Assembly (NCBI GenBank): GCA_025361865.1
Contig: JANYJH010000024.1
Span: forward strand, 1-52,104
DNA length: 52,104 nucleotides
Source: Phragmitibacter sp.
Lineage (GTDB): Bacteria; Verrucomicrobiota; Verrucomicrobiia; Verrucomicrobiales; Verrucomicrobiaceae
Direction of reading: 5' to 3'
The position numbers and the translations under genes were made by a program. The notes beneath the pieces were generated by a model, which saw nothing but the letters and a program-made list of their open reading frames with translations, did no database searches and was not told the origin of the DNA. Positions 1-7,739 of the stretch are shown in pieces (the stretch's first letter is position 1; each line of letters opens with the position of its first letter).

Positions 1-1
1 T

Positions 2-199
2 ACAGGACAGGCAATTGCTGGATCAATCGGAACAATTGGTTCTGCTAGAAGTCTTTCTATAACGGGACAACAAGCCTCTACAAGTCAAGGAATTATTCCC
101 TTTTCACTTGGGTTTTCTTTATTCACTTCCGAGAGCCCGGACCCACAGCGAATCTTCAACGAGGCGTTACTGATCATTTCCTTCTTCATGAGGAATTGA
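2..199 (+). CDS. 3' end of a possible phage-tail-like repeat protein (partial at left edge)
   Basis: An open frame enters from the left edge and stops at 197-199. Its first 30 or so residues include TGQAIAGSIGTIGS and SITGQQASTSQG. This Gly/Thr/Ser spacing resembles the short repeats (TGQ.atts.Gt type) of some phage tail and adhesin-like structural proteins; that likeness is from memory of the family. The last 38 codons lie antisense to the 85-543 gene, so the true end may be earlier or this may be a decayed remnant. No start, promoter or full domain is visible. The alternative is a chance open frame. Confidence 0.35.
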   Translation, partial: TGQAIAGSIGTIGSARSLSITGQQASTSQGIIPFSLGFSLFTSESPDPQRIFNEALLIISFFMRN

Positions 200-543
200 A
201 CCGAGACTTCGTTCTCTTTGTGCCATTTCGATCTGAGCGCCAAGGGGACTTGCACCAGCATCCCGTCCGCGCCAGTCACCGTCAGGGTAAGACCGAACAA
301 ATCCTTGAGCTTGCCAGCGACGGTGGCGTCAAATTTCACCACATACTCTGGAGCAGGGCCATTGATCGGGAATACCTTGTTGAGATCTTGGGCTCGCCAG
401 TCATCGTGCTTGTCTTGCACGGAAAGCTTGTAGGCGAGTTCCCGCTCAAGATCGGAAGAACGGGCGACCAGATGACGTCTCTCGTTTGCGTTCGCAGGAA
501 GGCTGAAAAAGAAGAGGAAACTCAGAAGTGCGGCTATTTTCAT
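85..543 (-). CDS. Small secreted protein, function unknown
   Basis: The 152-aa product starts at the ATG at 543, where a clear Sec signal peptide begins (MKIAALLSFLFFFSLPANA, probable cleavage after ANA). A longer upstream frame exists, but its first 41 residues would bury the signal peptide. The mature part is mixed charged and beta-rich (for example LFGLTLTVTGADGMLVQVPL) with no catalytic motif I recognise and a single Cys. It is transcribed in the same direction as the secreted gene at 720-1211 and is about 180 bp from it, so the two may be co-expressed. The signal peptide is visible; function is unknown. Confidence 0.6.
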   Translation of the reverse strand: MKIAALLSFLFFFSLPANANERRHLVARSSDLERELAYKLSVQDKHDDWRAQDLNKVFPINGPAPEYVVKFDATVAGKLKDLFGLTLTVTGADGMLVQVPLALRSKWHKENEVSVQFLMKKEMISNASLKIRCGSGLSEVNKENPSEKGIIP

Positions 544-719
544 GGAGCGATATATCCCTGACTTGAAGTTTATCTTCAATTCGTGGACTACAATGACGCT
601 GTCGCCTGCAAGAATGAAGCTTTTTCTGGAGAGGCCGAGAGGGAGCCGAACGTCAAGGTGTGGCACCGGCTACCGGGAGCGCCACTCCGCAACAGAGTTA
701 AGGGTTGTAGTCAAGAAGG

Positions 720-1211
720 TCATTTCGACTCGGGGCGGGTAGCCGGTTGTCCACCACCGTCTTGTTCGGCTTGTTTCTTCTGTGGATCGTAGAGTCTCCC
801 GAACTCAATAGAATCCGGCAACTGCTTCCCTGGGAAATTGCCATCTGGCGTCGGGGAATGAAAGGTAATCTTGCCGGAAGGCTTCAGAATAAAGAATACC
901 TTGGGGATCACGCGTGACGCTCCTCCCTCTGTAATTGTGGCACCCCCTTCGAAATAGCCGATCGTGTAAGATCGCCTGATGCAGGTCAAAACTGCTCCTG
1001 CCGAAATCAAAATCTTCGAGTCGTTGTCGATAATGTCGAAGAGTTCTCCCTCCGACTCAAAACGGAACTTCCCATATAGATTAATGCCAAGGTCGGTAAA
1101 CTCGATCTTTGGGATTGGAGCTTCAGCTTGCTTCGACTTGGGCGTCTCTTGAGCCGGAAGGATTGAAGTGAGGATCGAACAGGCGACTAATGTTGTGAGG
1201 AAAGAGTGCAT
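720..1211 (-). CDS. Small secreted protein, function unknown
   Basis: The 163-aa product has an N-terminal signal peptide (MHSFLTTLVACSILTSILPAQ). The mature domain of about 140 aa contains FTDLGINLYGKFRFES and SAGAVLTCIRRSYTIGYFEG, which look like beta strands, and ends in a charged low-complexity tail. I do not recognise a family. No Shine-Dalgarno sequence precedes the ATG. It lies upstream of, and in the same orientation as, the 85-543 gene, and both encode small exported proteins. The 121 bp upstream (1212-1332) hold nothing else I can identify. Confidence 0.6.
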   Translation of the reverse strand: MHSFLTTLVACSILTSILPAQETPKSKQAEAPIPKIEFTDLGINLYGKFRFESEGELFDIIDNDSKILISAGAVLTCIRRSYTIGYFEGGATITEGGASRVIPKVFFILKPSGKITFHSPTPDGNFPGKQLPDSIEFGRLYDPQKKQAEQDGGGQPATRPESK

Positions 1212-1332
1212 GTTGTGAATTCTTGCCGAACATTAAAGATCATGCACAGATACGTTGTAGGTCAGCAACATGATGGGGCACAAAAATGTTGGCCTATTAC
1301 GCGCAAGGTCGGGCATGTGTGCTGTTTTACGG

Positions 1333-1740
1333 TCATGGTGTCGGTGAATCCTCATCAAGAAATCCTGCATGGTCGCGCGGGGTGCAGCAGAAAGTATCCG
1401 CATAGACTTCTGGCTCCATGCCACTGTCGCGCATGATTGAGTAAATCTCAGAACCTTGTCCAAGGGTCTCATCAAATAACTGATAAGAATCGGTAGCACG
1501 CACAAAAAGGCAATTGGCCTCCGTCGCATACGCCGCCGCCTCCACTTCCGCCAGTTCAATGGCCTTTTTAAAAGAGCTCGTTCGCCAGAGTGTCGTGCGC
1601 TCCTCGTAGAGAAAGCGCACAGCATCGTCAACTCTGCTTGGATGCGAGAAGAGGCATTTGACGGTGAACCACGCCTGATCCGGGGAAGTGGGTGCGTCTT
1701 CGGTCATCGTCCAGATTGTGCTTCCTGATGCTGATTTCAT
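1333..1740 (-). CDS. DUF4288 family protein
   Basis: The 135-aa cytoplasmic protein starts at the ATG at 1740, preceded by GGAG five bases upstream; a GTG two codons earlier overlaps that site. The body resembles the DUF4288 family (recalled pattern: W..V..L, then EERI.L, A..A..A, and F.LFDE.L..G.EVYS). Matching stretches here are AWFTVKCLF, YEERTTLW, FKKAIELAEVEAAAYA and YQLFDETLGQGSEIYS. Function is not known for this family. It lies 18 bp downstream of the cytochrome c lipoprotein gene on the same strand, so the two may form a transcription unit. Confidence 0.7.
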   Translation of the reverse strand: MKSASGSTIWTMTEDAPTSPDQAWFTVKCLFSHPSRVDDAVRFLYEERTTLWRTSSFKKAIELAEVEAAAYATEANCLFVRATDSYQLFDETLGQGSEIYSIMRDSGMEPEVYADTFCCTPRDHAGFLDEDSPTP

Positions 1741-1758
1741 CCACACTCCAAAACCACC

Positions 1759-2229
1759 TCAAAGACCGACCCGCAACGTCCCCGCTGCGCCCTCCGGCCA
1801 CACCGCGCCTTCCTTGACCCATTGCGTGAGGATCGCTGTCTCATCCGCTGTCAGACGATCCCCCACGGGGGGCATGACGCTGACGCTTTGATGGGCGGAT
1901 TTGATATTGGTGATGAGCAGGCTGCTCTCCGGACGACCGGGGATGATGAAGGCTCCGAGGGCTCCGGTGCGAATGGCCTCACTGCGGCTTTCCAGGCTCA
2001 TATGGCCTTTGAGCGTCTGGTGGTTGTGACACATGACGCATTTGGCCTCCAGCACCGGCTTGACGTGGGCCACGAAGCCCACGGGACCGGACTTCGCCGC
2101 GCGGAGGCCTGACGTGCTCAGAACATTCCCGCCCATCGGTTTGGTTTCGGGATCGGGGGCGGTGGCACAGGCGGCGAGACCGATGACGCCAAGGGCGCAA
2201 AGCAGACTGTGGACGTAGAGCGATTTCAT
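1759..2229 (-). CDS. Cytochrome c domain lipoprotein (planctomycete type)
   Basis: The 156-aa product has a lipoprotein signal (lipobox LAAC, Cys21), so it should be anchored in the outer or inner membrane facing the periplasm. A single heme c motif, CVMCH (Cys64, Cys67, His68), follows a typical FVAHVKPVLEAKC approach. A downstream SVMPPVGDRLTADE segment supplies a candidate axial Met and the LTADE..ILTQWVKEGAVWP helix typical of planctomycete-type cytochrome domains (PSCyt1/c-type cytochrome). It is probably a small electron carrier. The DUF4288 gene follows closely on the same strand. Confidence 0.8.
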   Translation of the reverse strand: MKSLYVHSLLCALGVIGLAACATAPDPETKPMGGNVLSTSGLRAAKSGPVGFVAHVKPVLEAKCVMCHNHQTLKGHMSLESRSEAIRTGALGAFIIPGRPESSLLITNIKSAHQSVSVMPPVGDRLTADETAILTQWVKEGAVWPEGAAGTLRVGL

Positions 2230-2413
2230 ACGCTGACTGAACGCCTATTGAGACGGCGCGCAATGGGTCAGTTCTCTCATTTCTTGGCCTTCAAAAAACA
2301 GGCGCTGCTTTTTAGCGGGCCGGGAAACTGAGTGGCACGGATGGTGCTTTGCGAAATTTAACCCCTAGCCCTTTTACTGTTTCCCCTCATGCTGTGGGCC
2401 TTACCATTCTAAC

Positions 2414-4267
2414 ATGACTTCAGACAGCACCGCTACCTCATCGCCCGTTCTCGATTACCTTCATAAGCTGCATCAGACCCACGCGGGCGTGCTTGAAGGA
2501 GAAGTAGCCACCTACATCCCGGAGCTGGCTAAGGCTGATCCGAACTGGTTCGGCATCTGCCTGGTGACCGCCGATGGCCAGGTCTATGAAGTGGGCGATA
2601 GCCAGCGGGAGTTCACCATTCAGTCCATCTCCAAGCCCTTCATCTATGGCATGGCCTTGGAGGACAATACGCGGTCGGAAGTCCTGGCGAAGATCGGCAT
2701 GGAGCCGACAGGGGATGCCTTTAATGCCATCAGTCTGGAGTCCGGCACGGGGCGTCCGCGTAATCCGATGATCAATGCGGGAGCCATCGCGGCGGCGGGC
2801 CTGATCGCGGGCAAGTCCATGAGCGGGAGGTTGCAGCGTATTCTGGAGACGTTCTCACTCTTTGCCGGACGTGACTTGAAAATTGATGAAAGCGTCTATG
2901 CCTCTGAGAGCACCACGGGGCATCGGAATCGCGCCATCGGGCACATGCTGCGGAACTTTGACATCCTCGATGGCGACCCCACGCCGGTGGTTGATCTCTA
3001 CTTCAAGCAATGCTCCATCTCCGTGACCTGCCGTGACCTCGGCATCATGGCGGCCACCTTGGCCAATCATGGCGTCAACCCCGTGACGGGGAAGCGCGCC
3101 ATTCGCGGCGAGTATGTGGAAAGCGTGCTCAGCGTGATGGCTTCCTGCGGCATGTATGACTATGCGGGCGAGTGGATTTACCGGGTCGGGATGCCCGCGA
3201 AGAGCGGCGTGGCGGGCGGCATCATGGCCGTGCTGCCGGGGCAGTTGGGCATCGGGATCTTCTCGCCACCGCTCGATCCACGCGGCAACAGCGTGCGCGG
3301 CATCAAGGTCTGCGATGATCTCTCCCGTCACTTCAATCTCCATCTTTTCAACTCTCCTCACGTCAACAAAGCGGTCGTCCGTCTGCAATACAACGGCTCA
3401 GAAGTGAACTCCAGCCGCGTGCGGAGTGAGAAGCAAATGGGAGAACTCCGCCGGTCTGGTAAGGTCATCCGCGTCTATCAACTTCAGGGCGATCTCTTCT
3501 TCTCCACCGCTGAGGTGGTCGTGCGTGAGGTCATGTCTGATTTGGAGCATAAGAAGTTCGTCATCCTTGATCTCAAACGGACGCTGGAGGTGAATGAAAG
3601 CGCGTGCAGCCTTTTCCATCAGCTTCTCATGAAGCTGGCGGCCTTGGACATCGTTCTGATCTTCACGCACACTTCCCACGCGCCCATGCTGAGGCGTTAC
3701 ATGAAGCTGAAGCTCGGAGAGAGCGCCATCGGCCTCTATCATGCCTTCGATGACAACGACCTCGCGCTGGAATGGTGCGAAGATCGGTTATTCCTGAAAC
3801 TGCTGCCCGAATACGGCGGTGAAAATCTACTGCCGCCTGAGAAGTATGAACTCTTCCAAGGTCTCACCCTTGAGGAGATCAGCGTCCTGAAAGGACTGAT
3901 GCGCCTGCAAAAGTATGGCGTAGGCAGTGTCGTCGTGAATGCAGGCGATGCAGCCCGCGAGCTCTTCATCATCGCCAGAGGCCGCGTCAGCGTAACCGTA
4001 ACGCTGGCCAGCGGACTTCAGAAGCGACTGGCTACGTTTTCATCAGGCATGGCCTTTGGAGAAATGGCGATGCTCGATAACGCGCCCCGGTCTGCCATCG
4101 TCGTCGCAGACACTGAGGTCGAATGCCAGCTCCTGACCATCGAAGCCTTTGAGAATCTGGAGAAAGATCATCCGCGCATCAAGATCGTGCTCCTGCGTAA
4201 CCTCGCTCACAGCCTGTCCAGCAAGCTACGCAAAGCGAACCGCGAGGTCAGCATCTTTGATTACTAA
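2414..4267 (+). CDS. glsA: Glutaminase fused to STAS and cyclic-nucleotide-binding domains
   Basis: This 617-aa protein has three domains. Residues ~25-305 are a GlsA-type glutaminase (L-glutamine to glutamate plus ammonia). The beta-lactamase-like SxxK site is Ser71-Ile-Ser-Lys74 in IQSISKPF, with NPMINAGAI (~118-125) and PAKSGVAGG (~261-269). Residues ~345-455 form a STAS-like domain (FVILDLKRTLEVNESACSLF). Residues ~475-600 form a cyclic-nucleotide-binding domain with a phosphate-binding-cassette-like GMAFGEMAMLDNAPRSA (545-561). Classical bacterial glutaminases are ~310 aa, so the extra 300 aa are a regulatory half. Activity may respond to a cyclic nucleotide, but this is inferred. The gene appears monocistronic; no clear Shine-Dalgarno sequence precedes the ATG. 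Confidence 0.93.
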   Translation: MTSDSTATSSPVLDYLHKLHQTHAGVLEGEVATYIPELAKADPNWFGICLVTADGQVYEVGDSQREFTIQSISKPFIYGMALEDNTRSEVLAKIGMEPTGDAFNAISLESGTGRPRNPMINAGAIAAAGLIAGKSMSGRLQRILETFSLFAGRDLKIDESVYASESTTGHRNRAIGHMLRNFDILDGDPTPVVDLYFKQCSISVTCRDLGIMAATLANHGVNPVTGKRAIRGEYVESVLSVMASCGMYDYAGEWIYRVGMPAKSGVAGGIMAVLPGQLGIGIFSPPLDPRGNSVRGIKVCDDLSRHFNLHLFNSPHVNKAVVRLQYNGSEVNSSRVRSEKQMGELRRSGKVIRVYQLQGDLFFSTAEVVVREVMSDLEHKKFVILDLKRTLEVNESACSLFHQLLMKLAALDIVLIFTHTSHAPMLRRYMKLKLGESAIGLYHAFDDNDLALEWCEDRLFLKLLPEYGGENLLPPEKYELFQGLTLEEISVLKGLMRLQKYGVGSVVVNAGDAARELFIIARGRVSVTVTLASGLQKRLATFSSGMAFGEMAMLDNAPRSAIVVADTEVECQLLTIEAFENLEKDHPRIKIVLLRNLAHSLSSKLRKANREVSIFDY

Positions 4268-4336
4268 TGCGGTAAGCCATCTGCCTGTGTCAGTCTGACC
4301 GCAAGCAGCCATCAATAACCTACAGACGGGATGTTG

Positions 4337-4479
4337 GGGAGCGCGGGCGTCCCGCCTGCCGTCTTGGGCGTCTCGCGCAAGACACGAGCGTCTCCTGATT
4401 GTGTCCGTTTAGTGCACTTCGCACGTCCTAAGGTGTTCGGCGGGACGCCGACCACAGCAGGCGGGACGCCCGCGCTCCC
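4337..4479. repeat. REP-like palindrome with 23-bp perfect arms
   Basis: Arms at 4337-4359 and 4457-4479 are perfect reverse complements of 23 bp (left arm begins GGGAGCGCGGGCGTCCCGCC). The ~97-bp centre contains smaller GC-rich dyads. The element fills the gap between the glutaminase gene and the DUF1592 gene. Both strands read through it as peptides such as AGGTPALP or AGVPPA, typical spurious translations of a dispersed repeat. It could fold in RNA and act as a transcription terminator for the glutaminase gene, but there is no U-tract. Confidence 0.85.
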
Positions 4480-4556
4480 CCAAACGAGGATCTTCGCGAG
4501 CCCTGATGGAATGAGCCTATGGGGAGCGTTTGACTCTGCTGCATCTGCTTCCAGAC

Positions 4557-7178
4557 ATGACTTTCCCGCGTCCTCTTTTGCTCTCCCTTCTTCCCTTCGC
4601 GGTCTTGCATGGGAAGCCTGACGCGCCCCTGAACGCATTCATTGAAGCACACTGCGTGGAATGCCATGACGCTGATACGAAGAAGGGCAGCCTTGATCTC
4701 ACGGCGCTCAAACTGGATGCGGGGAGTTTTGACACTTGGGTAAAGGTGCACGACCGCGTGCGCGCTGGCGAGATGCCGCCGGAGAAGAAGCCGCGCCCTG
4801 AGGCTAAGGAACAGGAGGCGGCTCTGAAGGCGCTCTCAAAGGATCTCATCGCCACGGATACCGCGCGGGAGCTGCGCGATGGGCGCGCACGCTTGCGCAG
4901 GCTGAACCGTGTGGAGTTTGAGAACACGCTGCGTGACTTGCTGGCAATGCCTGCACGGAAGGTGAAAGAGTCGCTGCCGGAGGATGGGAAATCACATGGC
5001 TTCGACCGACTCGCGGGTGCGCTGGACATGTCCTTCGTTCACATGGAATCGTATCTGGCCGCTGTGGACAAGGCTTTGAATGAGGCGCTGTGCCCCTTCC
5101 CAGAACGTCCGCCCGTGTTCAAGTTCCGCCATCAACTCACGGAGAATAACCGCAAGGATGGCAAGGAGTGCGAGGGCTCGGTGGGACTGGCCATTCAGAA
5201 CAAGACGGCCATCGGGCTGATCGGCATGAAGCGGGATGAGAAGCTCATCGCGGATACGGCGCATCACCTCACGGACGGCGAACCCAAGGCCACCGCTATC
5301 GGCATGTTTCGTCACGAAGATGCGGACTATCGCTGGACCATGACGGCGATAGAGCCTGTCATTTCTGGTCTCTACAAATTGCGTGTTTCCGGTTACAGCT
5401 TTGGTTGGGATGGAACTCAAGTCGTGCCCACGGAGCGACACGGCGCGCTGGGCTGGGGCGTCTTCGCCGCGAGCGAGCACTATGGCACCGTTGATCTGCC
5501 ACCGAACAAACCTGCGGTGCGGGAGATCAGTGCTTGGCTGGAACGCGGCGGCGGCATGAACCACGGCACGGATGATTTCCTGCGCATCATCGCGGCGTCT
5601 TGTGAGAACTTCCGCGACTATGCTTTCGGCAAGAACAAGGACGTGATCGGCCCCATGAGCCCTGCGCCGGGCGTCGCGGTCGAATGGGTGGAAATCGAAG
5701 GACCGATCTATGATCAATGGCCGCCTGCGAGCCATCGCGCCTTGTTTGGTGATCTGGCCGTGAAGGAATGGACGAAGGACAGCGGCGTGCCCAAACCGAC
5801 CCAGCAGACGTGGCCACGCGGGAATCCTTATTCGCTCCCGAAGGACATCTATGGCGAACGCGGAGACAAGCGCCCTGTTGTTTATGTGGAAGCCAAGGAG
5901 CCTGCGAAGGACGCCGAGCGCCTGCTGCGGACCTTTCTACGACGCGCCTTGCGTAAGCCAGTGAGCCCTGAGGTGGTCGCAGAGTATCTGGCCAAAGTGA
6001 CGGCTAAACTCGCCGCAGGTGAAGCCTTTCAAGACGCCATGATCACGGCTTATCGCGCCATCCTGACCTCACCCGATTTCATGCTGTTGCACGAGTCCAC
6101 AGGCACGCTGGATGATCATGCGCTGGCCACACGGCTTTCCTATTTCCTCTGGAACACGCTGCCAGATGATGAACTGGCGGCGCTCGCGGACAAGCATGAA
6201 CTCAGCAAACCCGCCACGCTCCGTGCCCAAGCCGAGCGCTTACTGAAGGACAAGCGAGCTGGCCGCTTCATCGAGAACTTCACCGCCCAATGGCTCGCCT
6301 TGCGTGAACTCAATGCCACCCAGCCTGACAAGAAGCTCTACCCGGAATACATGCCGTGGTTGAGCGAGGCGATGCTGATGGAATCCCGCGCTTATTTTGC
6401 GGAACTGTTGCAGAAGGATCTCGGCGTAAAGTATTTCGTGCGATCAGACTTTGCCATGCTCAACGAACCATTGGCAAAGCTTTACGGCATTGAAGGCGTG
6501 CGCGGCTGGGACTTGCAACGCGTCGCCTTGCCCGCTGATAGCCTTCGCGGCGGCTTCCTCACGCAGGCTGCCGTTCTCAAAACCACGGCCAATGGCAGCG
6601 TCACTTCGCCTGTGAAACGCGGGGCCTTTGTCATGGACAAGATTCTCGGAATCGTCCCCACCCCGCCACCACCGAACGCGGGAGCCATCGAGCCTGATGT
6701 GCGCGGAGCCACGACCATCCGCGAGCAGTTGGAGAAGCATCGACGCAATGCGACATGCGCTGGATGCCACGCGAAGATGGACCCTTATGGCTTCGCCTTG
6801 GAGAGCTTCGATGTCGTCGGTGAATGGCGCGGCCAATACCGCGCGATGGGCGTTGCAGGCCGTGATGAAGACCGAAAGCTGGTCAACGGACACCGCATCG
6901 AATACCATGCAGGGTTGCCCGTGGACTGCACCGGTTTGTTGCCAGATGGGCGTCCATTTAAGGATGTGAACGAACTGCGCACGATGCTGGCAGACGATCC
7001 CGAGCGTCTGGCGAGAGCCTTCGTCGGACAATTGGCCACCTATGCGACGGGAGCGGAGATGAGCTTCGCTGATCGCAGTGTTGTTGAAGACATTCTCGCC
7101 AAATCGAAGGTTGCTCATTATGGCATGCGGACTTTGGTTTTGCAGGTGGTGGAGAGTGCGCTTTTCCGGAGCAAGTGA
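4557..7178 (+). CDS. DUF1592/DUF1587 multidomain cytochrome c protein
   Basis: This 873-aa exported protein starts at the ATG at 4557, where a hydrophobic signal begins (MTFPRPLLLSLLPFAVLHG); a TTG nine codons earlier is less likely. The order of parts is a planctomycete cytochrome domain with heme motif CVECH (Cys33, Cys36, His37), DUF1587 (RRLNRVEFENTLRDLL), a carbohydrate-binding-like middle part, DUF1595 (LLRTFLRRALRKPV), DUF1592 (LATRLSYFLWNTLPDDEL), DUF1588 with a second CxxCH (CAGCHAKMDPYGFALESFD) and DUF1585 near the C-terminus. Such proteins in planctomycetes and verrucomicrobia normally sit directly upstream of a DUF1552 gene and are thought to serve periplasmic redox or polymer degradation. 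Here a cassette separates the pair. Confidence 0.92.
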   Translation: MTFPRPLLLSLLPFAVLHGKPDAPLNAFIEAHCVECHDADTKKGSLDLTALKLDAGSFDTWVKVHDRVRAGEMPPEKKPRPEAKEQEAALKALSKDLIATDTARELRDGRARLRRLNRVEFENTLRDLLAMPARKVKESLPEDGKSHGFDRLAGALDMSFVHMESYLAAVDKALNEALCPFPERPPVFKFRHQLTENNRKDGKECEGSVGLAIQNKTAIGLIGMKRDEKLIADTAHHLTDGEPKATAIGMFRHEDADYRWTMTAIEPVISGLYKLRVSGYSFGWDGTQVVPTERHGALGWGVFAASEHYGTVDLPPNKPAVREISAWLERGGGMNHGTDDFLRIIAASCENFRDYAFGKNKDVIGPMSPAPGVAVEWVEIEGPIYDQWPPASHRALFGDLAVKEWTKDSGVPKPTQQTWPRGNPYSLPKDIYGERGDKRPVVYVEAKEPAKDAERLLRTFLRRALRKPVSPEVVAEYLAKVTAKLAAGEAFQDAMITAYRAILTSPDFMLLHESTGTLDDHALATRLSYFLWNTLPDDELAALADKHELSKPATLRAQAERLLKDKRAGRFIENFTAQWLALRELNATQPDKKLYPEYMPWLSEAMLMESRAYFAELLQKDLGVKYFVRSDFAMLNEPLAKLYGIEGVRGWDLQRVALPADSLRGGFLTQAAVLKTTANGSVTSPVKRGAFVMDKILGIVPTPPPPNAGAIEPDVRGATTIREQLEKHRRNATCAGCHAKMDPYGFALESFDVVGEWRGQYRAMGVAGRDEDRKLVNGHRIEYHAGLPVDCTGLLPDGRPFKDVNELRTMLADDPERLARAFVGQLATYATGAEMSFADRSVVEDILAKSKVAHYGMRTLVLQVVESALFRSK

Positions 7179-7218
7179 GATCAATGAAGAATGAACATTG
7201 GAAAATGGTGATTGAAAA

Positions 7219-7587
7219 ATGAGTGAGAAGAAAGGTGAGGAGCTGGAAGAACGGCTGCTGGAATTCGCCGCGCGAATTGGCAAGGTCGTGGATGCTTTGC
7301 CAGATTCTCGGATGGGTAAACATATTGCAGGACAGCTCGTGCGTTCGGGCACTTCGCCAGCGCCCAATTATGGCGAAGCCTGCGCTGCCGAGAGCAAGAA
7401 GGACTTCATTCACAAGCTTTCCATCGTCTTCAAAGAACTACGTGAAAGCCGCGTATGGGTGCGGCTCATCATCAAGGCCAAGCTGCTTCCCAATCCACGC
7501 ATGACCGCTGTTCTTAATGAATGCGACCAGCTCTGTAATATCATCGCTAAGTCGCTTATAACTGCGAAAGCTAATCGTGAACGATGA
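7219..7587 (+). CDS. Four-helix bundle protein (23S rRNA intervening-sequence type)
   Basis: The 122-aa helical protein belongs to the four-helix-bundle/S23 family (TIGR02436-like), recognised by SRMGKHIAGQLVRSGTSPAPNYGEA, split here as SRMGKHIAGQLVRSG then TSPAPNYGEA, plus ESKKDFIHKLSIVFKELRE and the C-terminal ECDQLCNIIAKSL helix. The family was first described inside intervening sequences of 23S rRNA genes and also occurs as stand-alone genes of unknown role. The start codon lies inside the left 42-bp direct repeat, so the repeat supplies the translation start region. The product is probably cytoplasmic. Length is normal for the family. Confidence 0.88.
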   Translation: MSEKKGEELEERLLEFAARIGKVVDALPDSRMGKHIAGQLVRSGTSPAPNYGEACAAESKKDFIHKLSIVFKELRESRVWVRLIIKAKLLPNPRMTAVLNECDQLCNIIAKSLITAKANRER

Positions 7588-7640
7588 ATCAATGCAGTAT
7601 TCTCAGAACCTTCGACATCCCTGTTTCAATGAAAAGTGAA

Positions 7641-7713
7641 CATTGGAAAATGGAAATTGGAAAATGATCCCACGCCAACCCCATCACCATTTTCCAATCT
7701 CCATTTTCCAATG
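7641..7713. repeat. 26-bp inverted repeat downstream of the four-helix-bundle gene
   Basis: Arms 7641-7666 and 7688-7713 are reverse complements with one mismatch, separated by 21 bases. Each arm contains two copies of a TTGGAAAATG-like unit. The hairpin lies between the cassette gene and the DUF1552 start at 7740. It may be the cassette end structure or a terminator for the four-helix-bundle transcript. Confidence 0.8.
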
Positions 7714-7739
7714 ATCCTTTTCCATTTTCCTCTTCTGCC

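Larger units (their letters stand above)
7181..7713 (+). mobile_element. Putative four-helix-bundle cassette between 42-bp direct repeats
   Basis: Direct repeats at 7181-7222 and 7626-7667 match at 37 of 42 positions (both contain TGAACATTGGAAAATGG). They bracket the four-helix-bundle gene and begin three bases after the stop of the DUF1592 gene. The right repeat continues into its own reverse complement (7641-7666 with 7688-7713). The whole block lies between two genes that are usually adjacent in this lineage, which suggests insertion. No transposase is present, so movement would need factors supplied elsewhere. Calling it a mobile cassette is inference from structure. Confidence 0.55.

Noticed and set aside
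4331-4638. Open frames with peptides such as AGVPPA and AGGTPALP on both strands
   Set aside because: They translate the REP-like palindrome and are typical false genes.
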